Origin: Aestuariibaculum sp. M13
GTDB taxonomy: Bacteria > Bacteroidota > Bacteroidia > Flavobacteriales > Flavobacteriaceae
DNA length: 64,000 nt
Direction of reading: 5' to 3'
Assembly: GCF_024723255.1 (NCBI RefSeq)
Contig: NZ_JANIAC010000002.1
Location: 558,001 to 622,000, forward strand
The notes beneath the pieces were generated by a model. The model had not been told where the DNA came from. It saw only the letters and a list, made by a program, of their open reading frames with translations, and made no database searches. Shown here in pieces: positions 54,066 through 61,700 of this stretch; the stretch's first letter is position 1; each line of letters opens with the position of its first letter. The translations under genes were made by a program, and so were the position numbers.

Positions 54066-54353
54066 ATGGATATAACTAGCCTTAAATTCGAAGATTTACC
54101 AGAAGCAATGACCTTATTGCTTAGTAAAGTTGAAAAGTTAGAAGACGAATTAAAAACTTTAAAAGAACATTTTCAACCCAAAGAGCCTTTAGAACTTATG
54201 TCGGTAAAAGAAACAGCCGATTTTTTTAAAGTTGGCACTTCTACCCTATGGCGCTGGAACAAAATGGGTAAATTAAAAGCCTATGGTGTTGGCTATAGAG
54301 TCTATTATAAAAGAAAAGAAATTGAAGAAGCTCTAATTTTAATCAATGGCTAA
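54066..54353 (+). CDS. HTH_17-type DNA-binding protein
   Basis: A 95-residue protein with a short coiled N-terminus (1-40) and a winged HTH: LMSVKETADFFKVGTSTLW, RWNKMGKLKAYGVGYRVYY, then KEIEEAL. It is the second such protein in the element; the other is at 37737. It closes the defence operon, 21 bases after the DUF4268 gene, and may regulate the operon or excision. Confidence 0.7.
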   Translation: MDITSLKFEDLPEAMTLLLSKVEKLEDELKTLKEHFQPKEPLELMSVKETADFFKVGTSTLWRWNKMGKLKAYGVGYRVYYKRKEIEEALILING

Positions 54354-54392
54354 CTTACGTAATAAGAGAACTTATTTCTAATAGTGAGATAA

Positions 54393-54641
54393 TTATTTTT
54401 TAAAAGCCTTTACCATTTCAATTGCACCAGCAGTTACAAAAAGTATTATTGCAAACAGTAGATTAAGAATTAAATTCATCACCCCTAAGGTATTCACAAA
54501 AGAATTCGAATTGTATTTCCTTTCCGCACTTTGAAACGAGCGATACCAGTGGTCAGCCTCTAAATCGTATTTTGTTCGAGTTCTTACACTTTCATCATTA
54601 GGTCTCCATAAATACTCAGTGCTTTTACTATGATTTTCCAT
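54393..54641 (-). CDS. Small membrane protein, divergent from recombinase operon
   Basis: An 82-residue protein with a hydrophilic N-terminal half (Trp- and Arg-rich, LWRPNDESVRTRTKYDLEADHWYRSFQ) and a single long hydrophobic C-terminal segment (about 50-75). No family recognised. Its -7 box (TATATTTG on the minus strand, plus 54661-54668) is divergent from the promoter of the recombinase genes and shares their palindrome, suggesting joint control. Confidence 0.5.
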   Translation of the reverse strand: MENHSKSTEYLWRPNDESVRTRTKYDLEADHWYRSFQSAERKYNSNSFVNTLGVMNLILNLLFAIILFVTAGAIEMVKAFKK

Positions 54642-54660
54642 GAATTAAAATTTTATACCA

Positions 54661-54718
54661 CAAATATAACAAATTGCTAACTAATGTTTGCAATTTGTTA
54701 TAAAATATTTTATCTTTG
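54661..54718. promoter_or_regulatory. Divergent promoters sharing a 12-bp palindrome
   Basis: A perfect 12-bp inverted repeat ATAACAAATTGC (54666-54677) / GCAATTTGTTAT (54690-54701) overlaps both promoters. Rightward: TTTG (54687-54690), 20 bases, TATCTTTG (54711-54718). Leftward: TATATTTG (minus strand of 54661-54668). A repressor bound here would control both directions. Confidence 0.65.
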
Positions 54719-54737
54719 ATTATATAACTTAAACGTC

Positions 54738-55055
54738 ATGAAAACCAACACTTCAATTCAAATTGCTCAAATTATTTTAAACCAAATTAAGTCTATTGAT
54801 AGGTCTGCACTTTTTGCATGGGGAGCAAAAAACTATTTGGCTTTACCAGAGTCAAAGGATTTTCAAGGAGGTGTTACCTTTAAAGTAAACGGTTTAACAT
54901 TTAAAGGATGGGTTAAGGTTGAATTAACTTGGCTGGATGAATACAAAGTATCTTTCATCAATAAAAAAGCCGAGGTTGTAAAATCTTATGAAGGCGTTTA
55001 TTACGACATGCTTGTACATATCATAGACTATATAGAGGGTAAATACGCTGCCTAA
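54738..55055 (+). CDS. Hypothetical protein translationally coupled to serine recombinase
   Basis: A 105-residue soluble protein, with a mixed beta core (GGVTFKVNGLTFKGWVKVELTWLDEYKVSFINKKAEVV). No family recognised. Its TAA overlaps the ATG of the serine recombinase gene by one base (position 55055), a coupling arrangement, so the two are likely to act together or be produced in a fixed ratio. Possible accessory or directionality factor, by position only. Confidence 0.55.
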   Translation: MKTNTSIQIAQIILNQIKSIDRSALFAWGAKNYLALPESKDFQGGVTFKVNGLTFKGWVKVELTWLDEYKVSFINKKAEVVKSYEGVYYDMLVHIIDYIEGKYAA

Positions 55056-55774
55056 TGAAAAGTTACGTAGCATATTATAGGGTCTCAACCCAAAAACAAG
55101 GAAATTCTGGGCTCGGATTACAAGCTCAGAAAAATGCCGTTTTCGCTCACATAAAGGAAAACGGTAATTTAATTGGCGAATTTACTGAAATTGAATCTGG
55201 TACTAGAAAAAAAAAGCGTGTAGAGATTTATAAAGCTATTGAACTTGCTAAATCCTCTAAAGCAACCCTGATAGTCGCCAAACTTGACAGATTAGCTCGT
55301 GATGTGGATTTTACTAGAGCCCTTTTTAAAGGTGGAGTAGATTTTATTTGCTGTGATAACCCAAATGCCAACAAATTAACTATCCAATTACTTTCTGTTA
55401 TAGCTGAAAATGAAGCTGAAGCTATTTCTAACCGTATTAAAGAAGCTCTACAAGTTAAAAAGGAGAAAATTAAACAAGGTATCTACACTAATAAGGATGG
55501 TTCAACAATGACTCCCATAAATGGAGAAGTTAGACTTGGCAATCCAAATGGTTTTGGGGAATTTCAAAAACTTGGAGTTGAAAAAATCAAAGAAAACGCT
55601 CGTAATAATAAAAACAACATTCAAGCAATGGATATCATCTGCTCAGCTCGGAAAGAAGGTATGACTTTCCAAGCTATTGCAGATAAATTAAATAAACTTC
55701 AGTATACTACCAGAAAAGGCAAACAGTTTAACCCCATTCAAGTTCATCGCCTTTTTAAGAAGTGTGAAGATTAA
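55055..55774 (+). CDS. Serine recombinase (resolvase family)
   Basis: A 239-residue small serine recombinase. The N-terminal catalytic domain has Ser11 in YYRVSTQKQG, ESGTRKKKR, AKLDRLARDVDF and a long E helix with ENEAEAISNRIKEAL. The C-terminal part includes a linker and an HTH (GMTFQAIADKLNKLQYTTRKG). It is likely to act as a resolvase or inversion enzyme within the element; integration itself is better explained by the tyrosine recombinase at the tRNA. Confidence 0.9.
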   Translation: MKSYVAYYRVSTQKQGNSGLGLQAQKNAVFAHIKENGNLIGEFTEIESGTRKKKRVEIYKAIELAKSSKATLIVAKLDRLARDVDFTRALFKGGVDFICCDNPNANKLTIQLLSVIAENEAEAISNRIKEALQVKKEKIKQGIYTNKDGSTMTPINGEVRLGNPNGFGEFQKLGVEKIKENARNNKNNIQAMDIICSARKEGMTFQAIADKLNKLQYTTRKGKQFNPIQVHRLFKKCED

Positions 55775-55899
55775 ACTAATACAACAATATTTATACCTCA
55801 ATTATATTCAATGTTGTCCATGAGCTTTATATCCTTTATTGATGATATTCAATCTCCTTAATCTTCCCTCTTTGATTCCGAATCTATAATTTGTTTATT

Positions 55900-56160
55900 C
55901 TACAAACTTCCTTTTTTTGGGATAAAGGTTATATCCTTTTCTTCTTCATAATATTCCCAACCTATTTCATCACATACTTTATTTAACCAACCATTTTGCA
56001 TAGCAACATCAAAATATTCTGGAGCTACTTCTTTCCATTCGTACACAGTTTTATATTGTGATTTAGGTTTGGAAACTTTTTTTAATATTTTCTTTTCTGA
56101 AACCTTCGCCCTAATAATTGCTTTTTCAGAAACCTTAATACTTGTTTTTTTTTCATTCAT
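55900..56160 (-). CDS. Small basic hypothetical protein under shared operator
   Basis: An 86-residue protein; the first 45 residues are Lys-rich with repeated VSEK/KKVSK blocks, the rest folds as YEWKEVAPEYFDVAMQNGW then DEIGWEYYEEEKDITFIP. No family recognised. Its promoter carries the GGGAATCC operator shared with the integrase and HTH genes, so it is probably part of the element's own control or excision circuit rather than of the defence cargo. Confidence 0.55.
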   Translation of the reverse strand: MNEKKTSIKVSEKAIIRAKVSEKKILKKVSKPKSQYKTVYEWKEVAPEYFDVAMQNGWLNKVCDEIGWEYYEEEKDITFIPKKGSL

Positions 56161-56205
56161 AATGTAAAAATTTTAAAAGTTTTAAAAAATTGTTTAACAA
56201 TGATG

Positions 56206-56256
56206 CAAATATCGGGTATCATCACAAGTATAGAGAGGGATTCCCAAGGATTCCCT
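56206..56256 (-). promoter_or_regulatory. GGGAATCC operator copy 3 with -7 box
   Basis: Read on the minus strand: AGGGAATCCTTGGGAATCCC, TCTCTATACTT, then GATATTTG (plus 56206-56213) and CATCAT. The spacing from operator to -7 box nearly matches copy 2 at 37657. Confidence 0.65.
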
Positions 56257-56340
56257 CAAAATTAAAAATGAAAAAAAAATTAACGAATTTAGGAAGTCAA
56301 CTTCCGCTCGCAATGGATATCATATGGCTAAATTCTGGTT

Positions 56341-58611
56341 TTATTCAAGTGCTTTAATGTCATTCAATTCACTTAAAATACCTTGCTCTCGGAATTGGGA
56401 ATAAATATTAAATTGAATAACATTTCTTTGGTTTTTCCATATTATTAATGTTTTAAAAGCAATTGTGATTTGGACTTGCTTTCTTAAATCATTTTCGGTT
56501 TCTCTATCCAACCATCTTTTTCTAATCTCACTATTTTCCTCTAAATTTAAGTCAAGAACTGAGGTGTAAACATTATTTTTTCTTGTGGTCAATGAATCAA
56601 TTTCAATTTCAGATTTTTCAAATTCTAAATTTTTGATTGTTGGTAAATCATCTCGTTTAAGAATGAAAAATGTATCTTGAACTCTGTTGTTGCTAGACCG
56701 AAAATGAATAATTAAATCGTTAAACTCTTTAAGTAAATCCAATTTTCCAAATGATGGATTTATAGCAACAATAACATAATCTGAATTAACTTTTAACCTT
56801 TTAATTGCAGAATTTAAATCACTTTCTTTAAACAAATATCGTTTTGTCCTTGACGAAAGAAAAGAATTTGGGATATAATAGTCTAATTTATTTTTAACTA
56901 CTTGACTTGCAAAAAAAGTATCAAAATTTAAGTGTGAATTATCCTCTGTAAAAGCTTGTTTTGGATAATTAGTTTGCAATCCATTCACACCAAATTTGGT
57001 AACATCTTCTTCATTTGATAAATCTTTAGGGTTTTGAATTACTTGATATTTATTGAACGCACTCTCTAATATCTCATCAGTCTTTGAATTAAACTGTTCA
57101 ACTTTAGGTTTATAAAGCGTAATGTTGTTTTCGTTGTATTCAATTTTTTCTTGAATTTTAGTTTTAAGCTCTTCTAAAAATATTGAAAATGTATTTTCTC
57201 TAGCATCTTCTTCAATGATTGATTGATAACCTAAAACTTCCATTAGTTCTTCGTTGATTTTAACTTTTTCTAGGTTGTTTTCAAAAACTAAAATGTTTCG
57301 CAGCCAATAATTAAGTTCATTTGTGCCTTTAGGTAAATTAGGTAAACCTTTAAAATCGTGAAAGGTATAAAAAGGGCGTAAAGTAAATTGACGAATAAAC
57401 AATAATGCCAAAAATGAATTAATCCAAAACCTGATTTTTTGCCCCCAATAGTCGTCAAGTCCAGAAAAAGGGTACATGAATTCTAATTTATCTTCTAATA
57501 AATAATTGTTTTCTGAAAAATTGTGTAACATTTCAAAAATTTCAGTCATATGAGTAGGAAGAAGCACATAATTTGGTGGTAGACTGGTTGAGTGATTAAA
57601 AACAAATTTAATAGCCTCATAATTACTTTTAAACATTAAAAGACCGCCAAAAGCAAAATTGAATTCTTGAAATTCTTTTCGTTCTTCAATTCTTTTATTT
57701 ATTGCTTCTTGATTACTGTAAAATCTTGTTTCGGTGTTGTATTCTTCTCCTTCAATATGTCTTAATTTGTGGTCATAATGTTGATGAGCTCGTTCCCAAT
57801 ACATTTTGACGAAATCTGTTCTGTCAACTATTAAATTGATATTTCTCCATAGCCAAGTATAAGACTCTTTTGAAGTAGATATAGAGCTAAAGCCTTCTCC
57901 TAAAATCCAGATTCCGCTAACCGCTCTATGTTCCAATACTCGAAGTTTGTTTTTGTGACTATCTACCAATTCTGAAGTTACGTTATAGTTGAATTGATAA
58001 AGGTCAAATGGGTATATTAAAGCTGTTTTATTATCGTGTGATTTTTGAAGTTTAGAAAATTCGTCAAAATAAAAACTCACTAAAGTCTTCTGAATATGAG
58101 TGTCCTGATTGCGAATGGCGTAGTAGGCAAATTCATTGATAGTTTTTAAATGGTAATTCTCTTCTATATCAGAATCCTTAGAATCATTATATTTAGATAC
58201 AAGATAGTTCAATAGTTTTGTGGACTTATGATTGTAAATCGAAACTTTATTTAGCCAAATAAAAAAAAGAATAATTAAAACAGAAGTTGTTAAAAAAACT
58301 AATAAATCGGCAGAATTATTTACAATCCAATACTTTTCCCAACCAAATAAAGGCTCAAACATAAAAATAAGCGGTATAAATGATATTACCGTTGAGTAAA
58401 TCGCTAGAATGAAATATGAAATTTCCCTTCCTAGAATCTTTACTTTCTTTTGCGGAAATTCTTTTTCAAATAATTCTGAAAGATAGTCTGATGAATATTT
58501 ACTCCCAATATTCGAAATTTTGTCAATTATAATAGGATAAGCAATACCAATTATTGCTATGTCTAACGCAACACAAATTGAGACAATATTATCTATTTCG
58601 GGTACTTTCAT
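56341..58611 (-). CDS. Large unrecognised membrane-anchored protein
   Basis: A 756-residue protein with three N-terminal membrane helices (about 8-28, 66-88, 103-125) and a cytoplasmic part of about 620 residues. That part is rich in aromatic residues (LDDYWGQKIRFWINSFLALLF, FTLRPFYTFHDF) and has a long charged helix (about 490-520). No catalytic motif or family was recognised. It is a single gene in the cargo region of the island next to a DUF723 endonuclease, the usual setting for phage-defence effectors, but no function is assigned. Confidence 0.6.
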   Translation of the reverse strand: MKVPEIDNIVSICVALDIAIIGIAYPIIIDKISNIGSKYSSDYLSELFEKEFPQKKVKILGREISYFILAIYSTVISFIPLIFMFEPLFGWEKYWIVNNSADLLVFLTTSVLIILFFIWLNKVSIYNHKSTKLLNYLVSKYNDSKDSDIEENYHLKTINEFAYYAIRNQDTHIQKTLVSFYFDEFSKLQKSHDNKTALIYPFDLYQFNYNVTSELVDSHKNKLRVLEHRAVSGIWILGEGFSSISTSKESYTWLWRNINLIVDRTDFVKMYWERAHQHYDHKLRHIEGEEYNTETRFYSNQEAINKRIEERKEFQEFNFAFGGLLMFKSNYEAIKFVFNHSTSLPPNYVLLPTHMTEIFEMLHNFSENNYLLEDKLEFMYPFSGLDDYWGQKIRFWINSFLALLFIRQFTLRPFYTFHDFKGLPNLPKGTNELNYWLRNILVFENNLEKVKINEELMEVLGYQSIIEEDARENTFSIFLEELKTKIQEKIEYNENNITLYKPKVEQFNSKTDEILESAFNKYQVIQNPKDLSNEEDVTKFGVNGLQTNYPKQAFTEDNSHLNFDTFFASQVVKNKLDYYIPNSFLSSRTKRYLFKESDLNSAIKRLKVNSDYVIVAINPSFGKLDLLKEFNDLIIHFRSSNNRVQDTFFILKRDDLPTIKNLEFEKSEIEIDSLTTRKNNVYTSVLDLNLEENSEIRKRWLDRETENDLRKQVQITIAFKTLIIWKNQRNVIQFNIYSQFREQGILSELNDIKALE

Positions 58612-58835
58612 TTATTACTATAGAGTTTGTTTTAATTTATAAGAACGATTTAGTTATCAGTTATTGGTTTTGAAATGTGTACTGTATTAATAGCAATGTT
58701 TTCTTATATCCTTCAGCGGTAAGCAAATGACCTTTCCAATTAGATTAAACCAAATGTAATAAAAATACTCGGACGTTAGGATTTGTTATTAATCACATTA
58801 TTTTGGATGTAAATTGTTATGCACTAGGATTTGAT

Positions 58836-60488
58836 TTATTTTAAATTCACCAATCCAAAAAAGTTTGACATTTCTAATAAATGTTTTAAGTGAGCTTCGA
58901 AATTTTTAATGTGCACAATTTTATAATTTACATTACCTGAGAATGGTTGAACAGTATCAAAATGATACTTTCCGTCAAAATATTTTTCATTATCTACAAC
59001 ATAAATCATTTCAATATTTTTGTTTAGGCATTTCTTGAGTTTTTTATTATCTCTTTCTACTATTTCCGATAATCCATTATCACCTCCAAAAAAGTCTAAT
59101 GGTTCAAAATGTTGAATGCCTTGACATTCAATAGCTATATTGAAATCAGGTAAATAAAAATCTAAATTCTGTCTCCCCAACCATTTAAATCTTTTTTGCA
59201 TTTCATGTATAACGCTATACTTTTCTAGATAATTAAAAACTGCCCTTTCCAACTTACTCATTTTACAAGCTGGACAACCAGCACCCATTAAATGATTATT
59301 AGCCTTCTGCCAAAATTTATGGTCACATTTTTTACATTTAATGTGGATTTTAGACGCAGCTGTCATGTAACTAGTTAGGTATTCATATTCATCAGGAAAT
59401 GCTTTCTCAAGAAATTCCTTATTACTTAAACGACTTAATCTTCTTGTTTGGCGCAATGATTCTAATCCACATTTAGGACATCCATGTTGCGTTAAGAGGG
59501 TATTAGGAGTTTTATAAAATTCTCCATGTTCTTTTCCTGTTTCAGTGTCTTTATTATAACATATGATTGTCACTTTAGTAGATGAATCTACGTAATCAAC
59601 TAATGAATAATCATATAATGGGGCTCCGCTTTTATCTTTATAGATTTCATTTGCTTTTTGTATAAAAAAACTCCTATCCATATAATTTCCAGTACATTTA
59701 GGACAGTTTTTGCCACCGAGGTGATTTGATGGTGACTGCCAAAAAACACCATGTTCTTTACAAATGATAGAGACTTTAGAATGAGTTTTTTTATAGACTG
59801 TCTTAGAATAATCATATCGATTACCATGTACTTTCTCCGCTTTTTCAATCCATTCTTTTGTGGTAGGTGAATAAATGTTAGCGCATTTAGGACATCCATT
59901 ACCTCTTAAATGACTATCTGGAACTTGTAGAAAAAGTCCATGCTCTGAACAAATAATATTTACTTTTTTACGTGCAGTTTTATATTCAACTTCTGAATAG
60001 TCATAATGGTTATTATGAATTACTTTTGCTCTTTTTATAAATAGTTCTTGAGTCATATAATTCCCAGTACATTTGGGACAGTTTCCTCCTACAAGATGAT
60101 TAGATGGTTGTTGTAAAAACCCTCCATGTTTTTCACCTGTTATTTCATCTACATTGTGACAAATAATACAAACTTTTTCAGTAGCTCTAACATACTCTAC
60201 TTTTGAATAATCATATTTGTTTCCATGTTTTTTTATAGCCTTTTCAATAAATTCTTCAGTATTAGAAAACGCTTTCTTAATTGCTATTTTTCGCGCACAT
60301 TTCAAACATCCTTTACCTCTAGAATGAGAATTTGGAATTTGATAAAAAGGTCCATGTTCTGGACAAATAATACAGACTTTTTCTGTTGCTCCTACATACT
60401 CTACTTTTGAATAATCATATTTATCCCCATGTACATTTATTGATTTCTCAATAAACTTTGATGCTCTGATATGTAAATTTTTACTCAT
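58836..60488 (-). CDS. Zinc-ribbon (DUF723) repeat protein with Vsr-like endonuclease domain
   Basis: A 550-residue protein with six tandem repeats (about 10-410) of the type FIEKAxKxHGxKYDYSKVEY, then KVxIIC-x-HG, ending in GCPKC. Each carries two or more Cys and could bind zinc and DNA. The C-terminal domain (about 412-510) is a Vsr/EDxHD-type nuclease: LDFYLPDFNIAIECQGIQHF. Such modules are seen in phage and mobile homing endonucleases, so it may target a specific DNA site or invading DNA. It is the last gene before attR. Confidence 0.82.
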   Translation of the reverse strand: MSKNLHIRASKFIEKSINVHGDKYDYSKVEYVGATEKVCIICPEHGPFYQIPNSHSRGKGCLKCARKIAIKKAFSNTEEFIEKAIKKHGNKYDYSKVEYVRATEKVCIICHNVDEITGEKHGGFLQQPSNHLVGGNCPKCTGNYMTQELFIKRAKVIHNNHYDYSEVEYKTARKKVNIICSEHGLFLQVPDSHLRGNGCPKCANIYSPTTKEWIEKAEKVHGNRYDYSKTVYKKTHSKVSIICKEHGVFWQSPSNHLGGKNCPKCTGNYMDRSFFIQKANEIYKDKSGAPLYDYSLVDYVDSSTKVTIICYNKDTETGKEHGEFYKTPNTLLTQHGCPKCGLESLRQTRRLSRLSNKEFLEKAFPDEYEYLTSYMTAASKIHIKCKKCDHKFWQKANNHLMGAGCPACKMSKLERAVFNYLEKYSVIHEMQKRFKWLGRQNLDFYLPDFNIAIECQGIQHFEPLDFFGGDNGLSEIVERDNKKLKKCLNKNIEMIYVVDNEKYFDGKYHFDTVQPFSGNVNYKIVHIKNFEAHLKHLLEMSNFFGLVNLK

Positions 60489-60620
60489 AACTTCGATACA
60501 TCATAGGTACTAATGAAAAAACTTGAATCCATATTCAATGTTCGTGTTATACCGTTTGCGCATAACTGTGCTCTATGAAATATAATTAATTATTTATCCC
60601 AAGATTAAATGATGATAAAC

Positions 60621-60647
60621 ATAATAATAATAATAATAATAATAATA
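60621..60647. repeat. (ATA)9 microsatellite
   Basis: Nine uninterrupted ATA triplets in the 367-base gene-free stretch before attR, which otherwise holds only AT-rich sequence and the arm site at 60778. Could be slippage-prone or an AT-rich melting region. Confidence 0.9.
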
Positions 60648-60777
60648 TGTATTACCTAAAAACAGAATTCCCTATTAAATGATATTAATAATCATATTTC
60701 ATAATCCAACTAAATTAATACATCATATAACGGAAAAATAAATTCATATATTTGTTATATCAAATAAAACAACAAGA

Positions 60778-60796
60778 GTTACCCTATAGGTTACCC
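60778..60796 (+). repeat. Right integrase arm site
   Basis: GTTACCCTATAGGTTACCC, identical over 19 bases to 35174-35192, 60 bases inside attR. Confidence 0.75.
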
Positions 60797-60855
60797 CAAA
60801 AGTACAACCTCTGGGAAGCATTATAAATATTAATGTTTAAAGACAGGTGGAAGAA

Positions 60856-60868
60856 CCTCTTTCTCCGC
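60856..60868 (+). other. attR core (13-bp direct repeat)
   Basis: CCTCTTTCTCCGC, identical to the tRNA-Ser 3' end copy at 35049-35061. Confidence 0.85.
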
Positions 60869-60871
60869 AAC

Positions 60872-60906
60872 AAAAGCTCGTAACAGTAATGTTTACGGGC
60901 TTTTTT
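60872..60906 (+). terminator. Displaced native tRNA-Ser terminator
   Basis: Stem AAAGCTCGTAACA / TGTTTACGGGCTTT (one wobble, one bulge) with T6 tail. Before integration it would have followed the tRNA directly. Confidence 0.7.
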
Positions 60907-61033
60907 ATTTTTGGTTGATATTATAGTTGACAGTTCTCTTGTCTTTATACCGAAATTAATGCAGTGAGTCCATTGGATATAAAAAAATCCCTTTAAGTTA
61001 TTAAAGGGATTTTAATTAGAATAATTAAAGATA

Positions 61034-61210
61034 TTATTTCTTTGAAGCCTCTAAAGACACCTTACGAAATTCTTTCATTAATTTAGTCATTTCTAAAGTA
61101 GCTTTACGAGCTCTTGTTCCTGCAGCTTTATTTCCACTTTCTACTTGAGCATTAGCGTCTTTTGCGAATGCTTCAAATTGAGCATTGATTTGTTCTAAAA
61201 GTTCTTTCAT
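61034..61210 (-). CDS. Histone H1-like (Hc1) protein
   Basis: A 58-residue basic protein: starts MKELLEQINAQFEAFAKDAN, contains AAGTRARKATLEM and ends KEFRKVSLEASKK. This matches the small Hc1-like nucleoid proteins found throughout Bacteroidetes. It is likely to bind chromosomal DNA non-specifically. Single gene with a typical ATG at 61210. Confidence 0.85.
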   Translation of the reverse strand: MKELLEQINAQFEAFAKDANAQVESGNKAAGTRARKATLEMTKLMKEFRKVSLEASKK

Positions 61211-61442
61211 GAATTAAAGGTTTTAAATTAATGCTAGCGAAAATAGGGTAAAAAGATTTTTAAAAACAATCTTTTTTACAAAAACAACAAATAATTATTA
61301 GTTCTATATCAGTTATAAAACCCTTTCCTACCAAAAACAACTAATAAGTCATTGTAATCCATATTTTTAAGAATAAACACAGATAGCAAGTAAACTTGCA
61401 CTCCAAACAGAATTTCTAATAACCTTAAATATTAAAGCACAA

Positions 61443-61476
61443 AAAAAGCCTTTCAATTAAATTGAAAGGCTTTTTA
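61443..61476 (-). terminator. Terminator of tRNA-His
   Basis: Stem AAAAGCCTTTCAAT / ATTGAAAGGCTTTT with a 3-base loop and T/A runs on both sides; downstream of tRNA-His on the minus strand. Confidence 0.8.
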
Positions 61477-61482
61477 CTTTTG

Positions 61483-61556
61483 GGTGGAAGATCGGTCTCG
61501 AACCGACGACCTCCTGAACCACAATCAGGCGCTCTAACCAACTGAGCTACAACCAC
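61483..61556 (-). tRNA. tRNA-His (GUG)
   Basis: On the minus strand: D-arm GCTCAGTTGGTTAGAGC, anticodon stem-loop with GTG, T-loop GGTTCGAGACC, and a G immediately 5' (61557) that can be the His-specific G-1 opposite C73. The acceptor stem GTGGTTG / CTTCCAC has two U-U mismatches (5-68 and 6-67). Confidence 0.9.
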
Positions 61557-61700
61557 CGTGTTGTGCATTTCGTAATGCGAGTGCAAATGTAAACGTTTTA
61601 AGCGTTTCTGCAAAAGTTTTTTCGAAAATTTTTCAAGTATTTTTCACTTTTAAAACTAACTTGTTCATCTACTCAAACTTACATTTAAAAAAAATTCACG

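Larger units (their letters stand above)
35049..60868 (+). mobile_element. Integrative element in tRNA-Ser(UGA)
   Basis: A 25.8 kb block bounded by a 13-bp direct repeat CCTCTTTCTCCGC, the left copy being the tRNA 3' end. It carries a tyrosine recombinase beside the tRNA, a serine recombinase, small DNA-binding proteins, a polymerase-like protein and a large restriction or defence operon. No relaxase, coupling protein or conjugation genes were found, so it is a mobilisable or purely integrative island. It looks more AT-rich than its flanks. Confidence 0.9.

Noticed and set aside
60621-60647. Short tandem repeats as a possible CRISPR remnant
   Set aside because: Simple ATA triplets without spacers; no cas genes in the window.
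60841-60868. Second tRNA-Ser
   Set aside because: Only the last 13 bases of the tRNA are present; explained as the attR copy.
35049-60868. Conjugative element or prophage
   Set aside because: No relaxase, VirB/Tra, capsid, portal or terminase genes were recognised.
61425-61613. A 62-codon minus-strand frame
   Set aside because: It lies across tRNA-His and its terminator; a chance frame.
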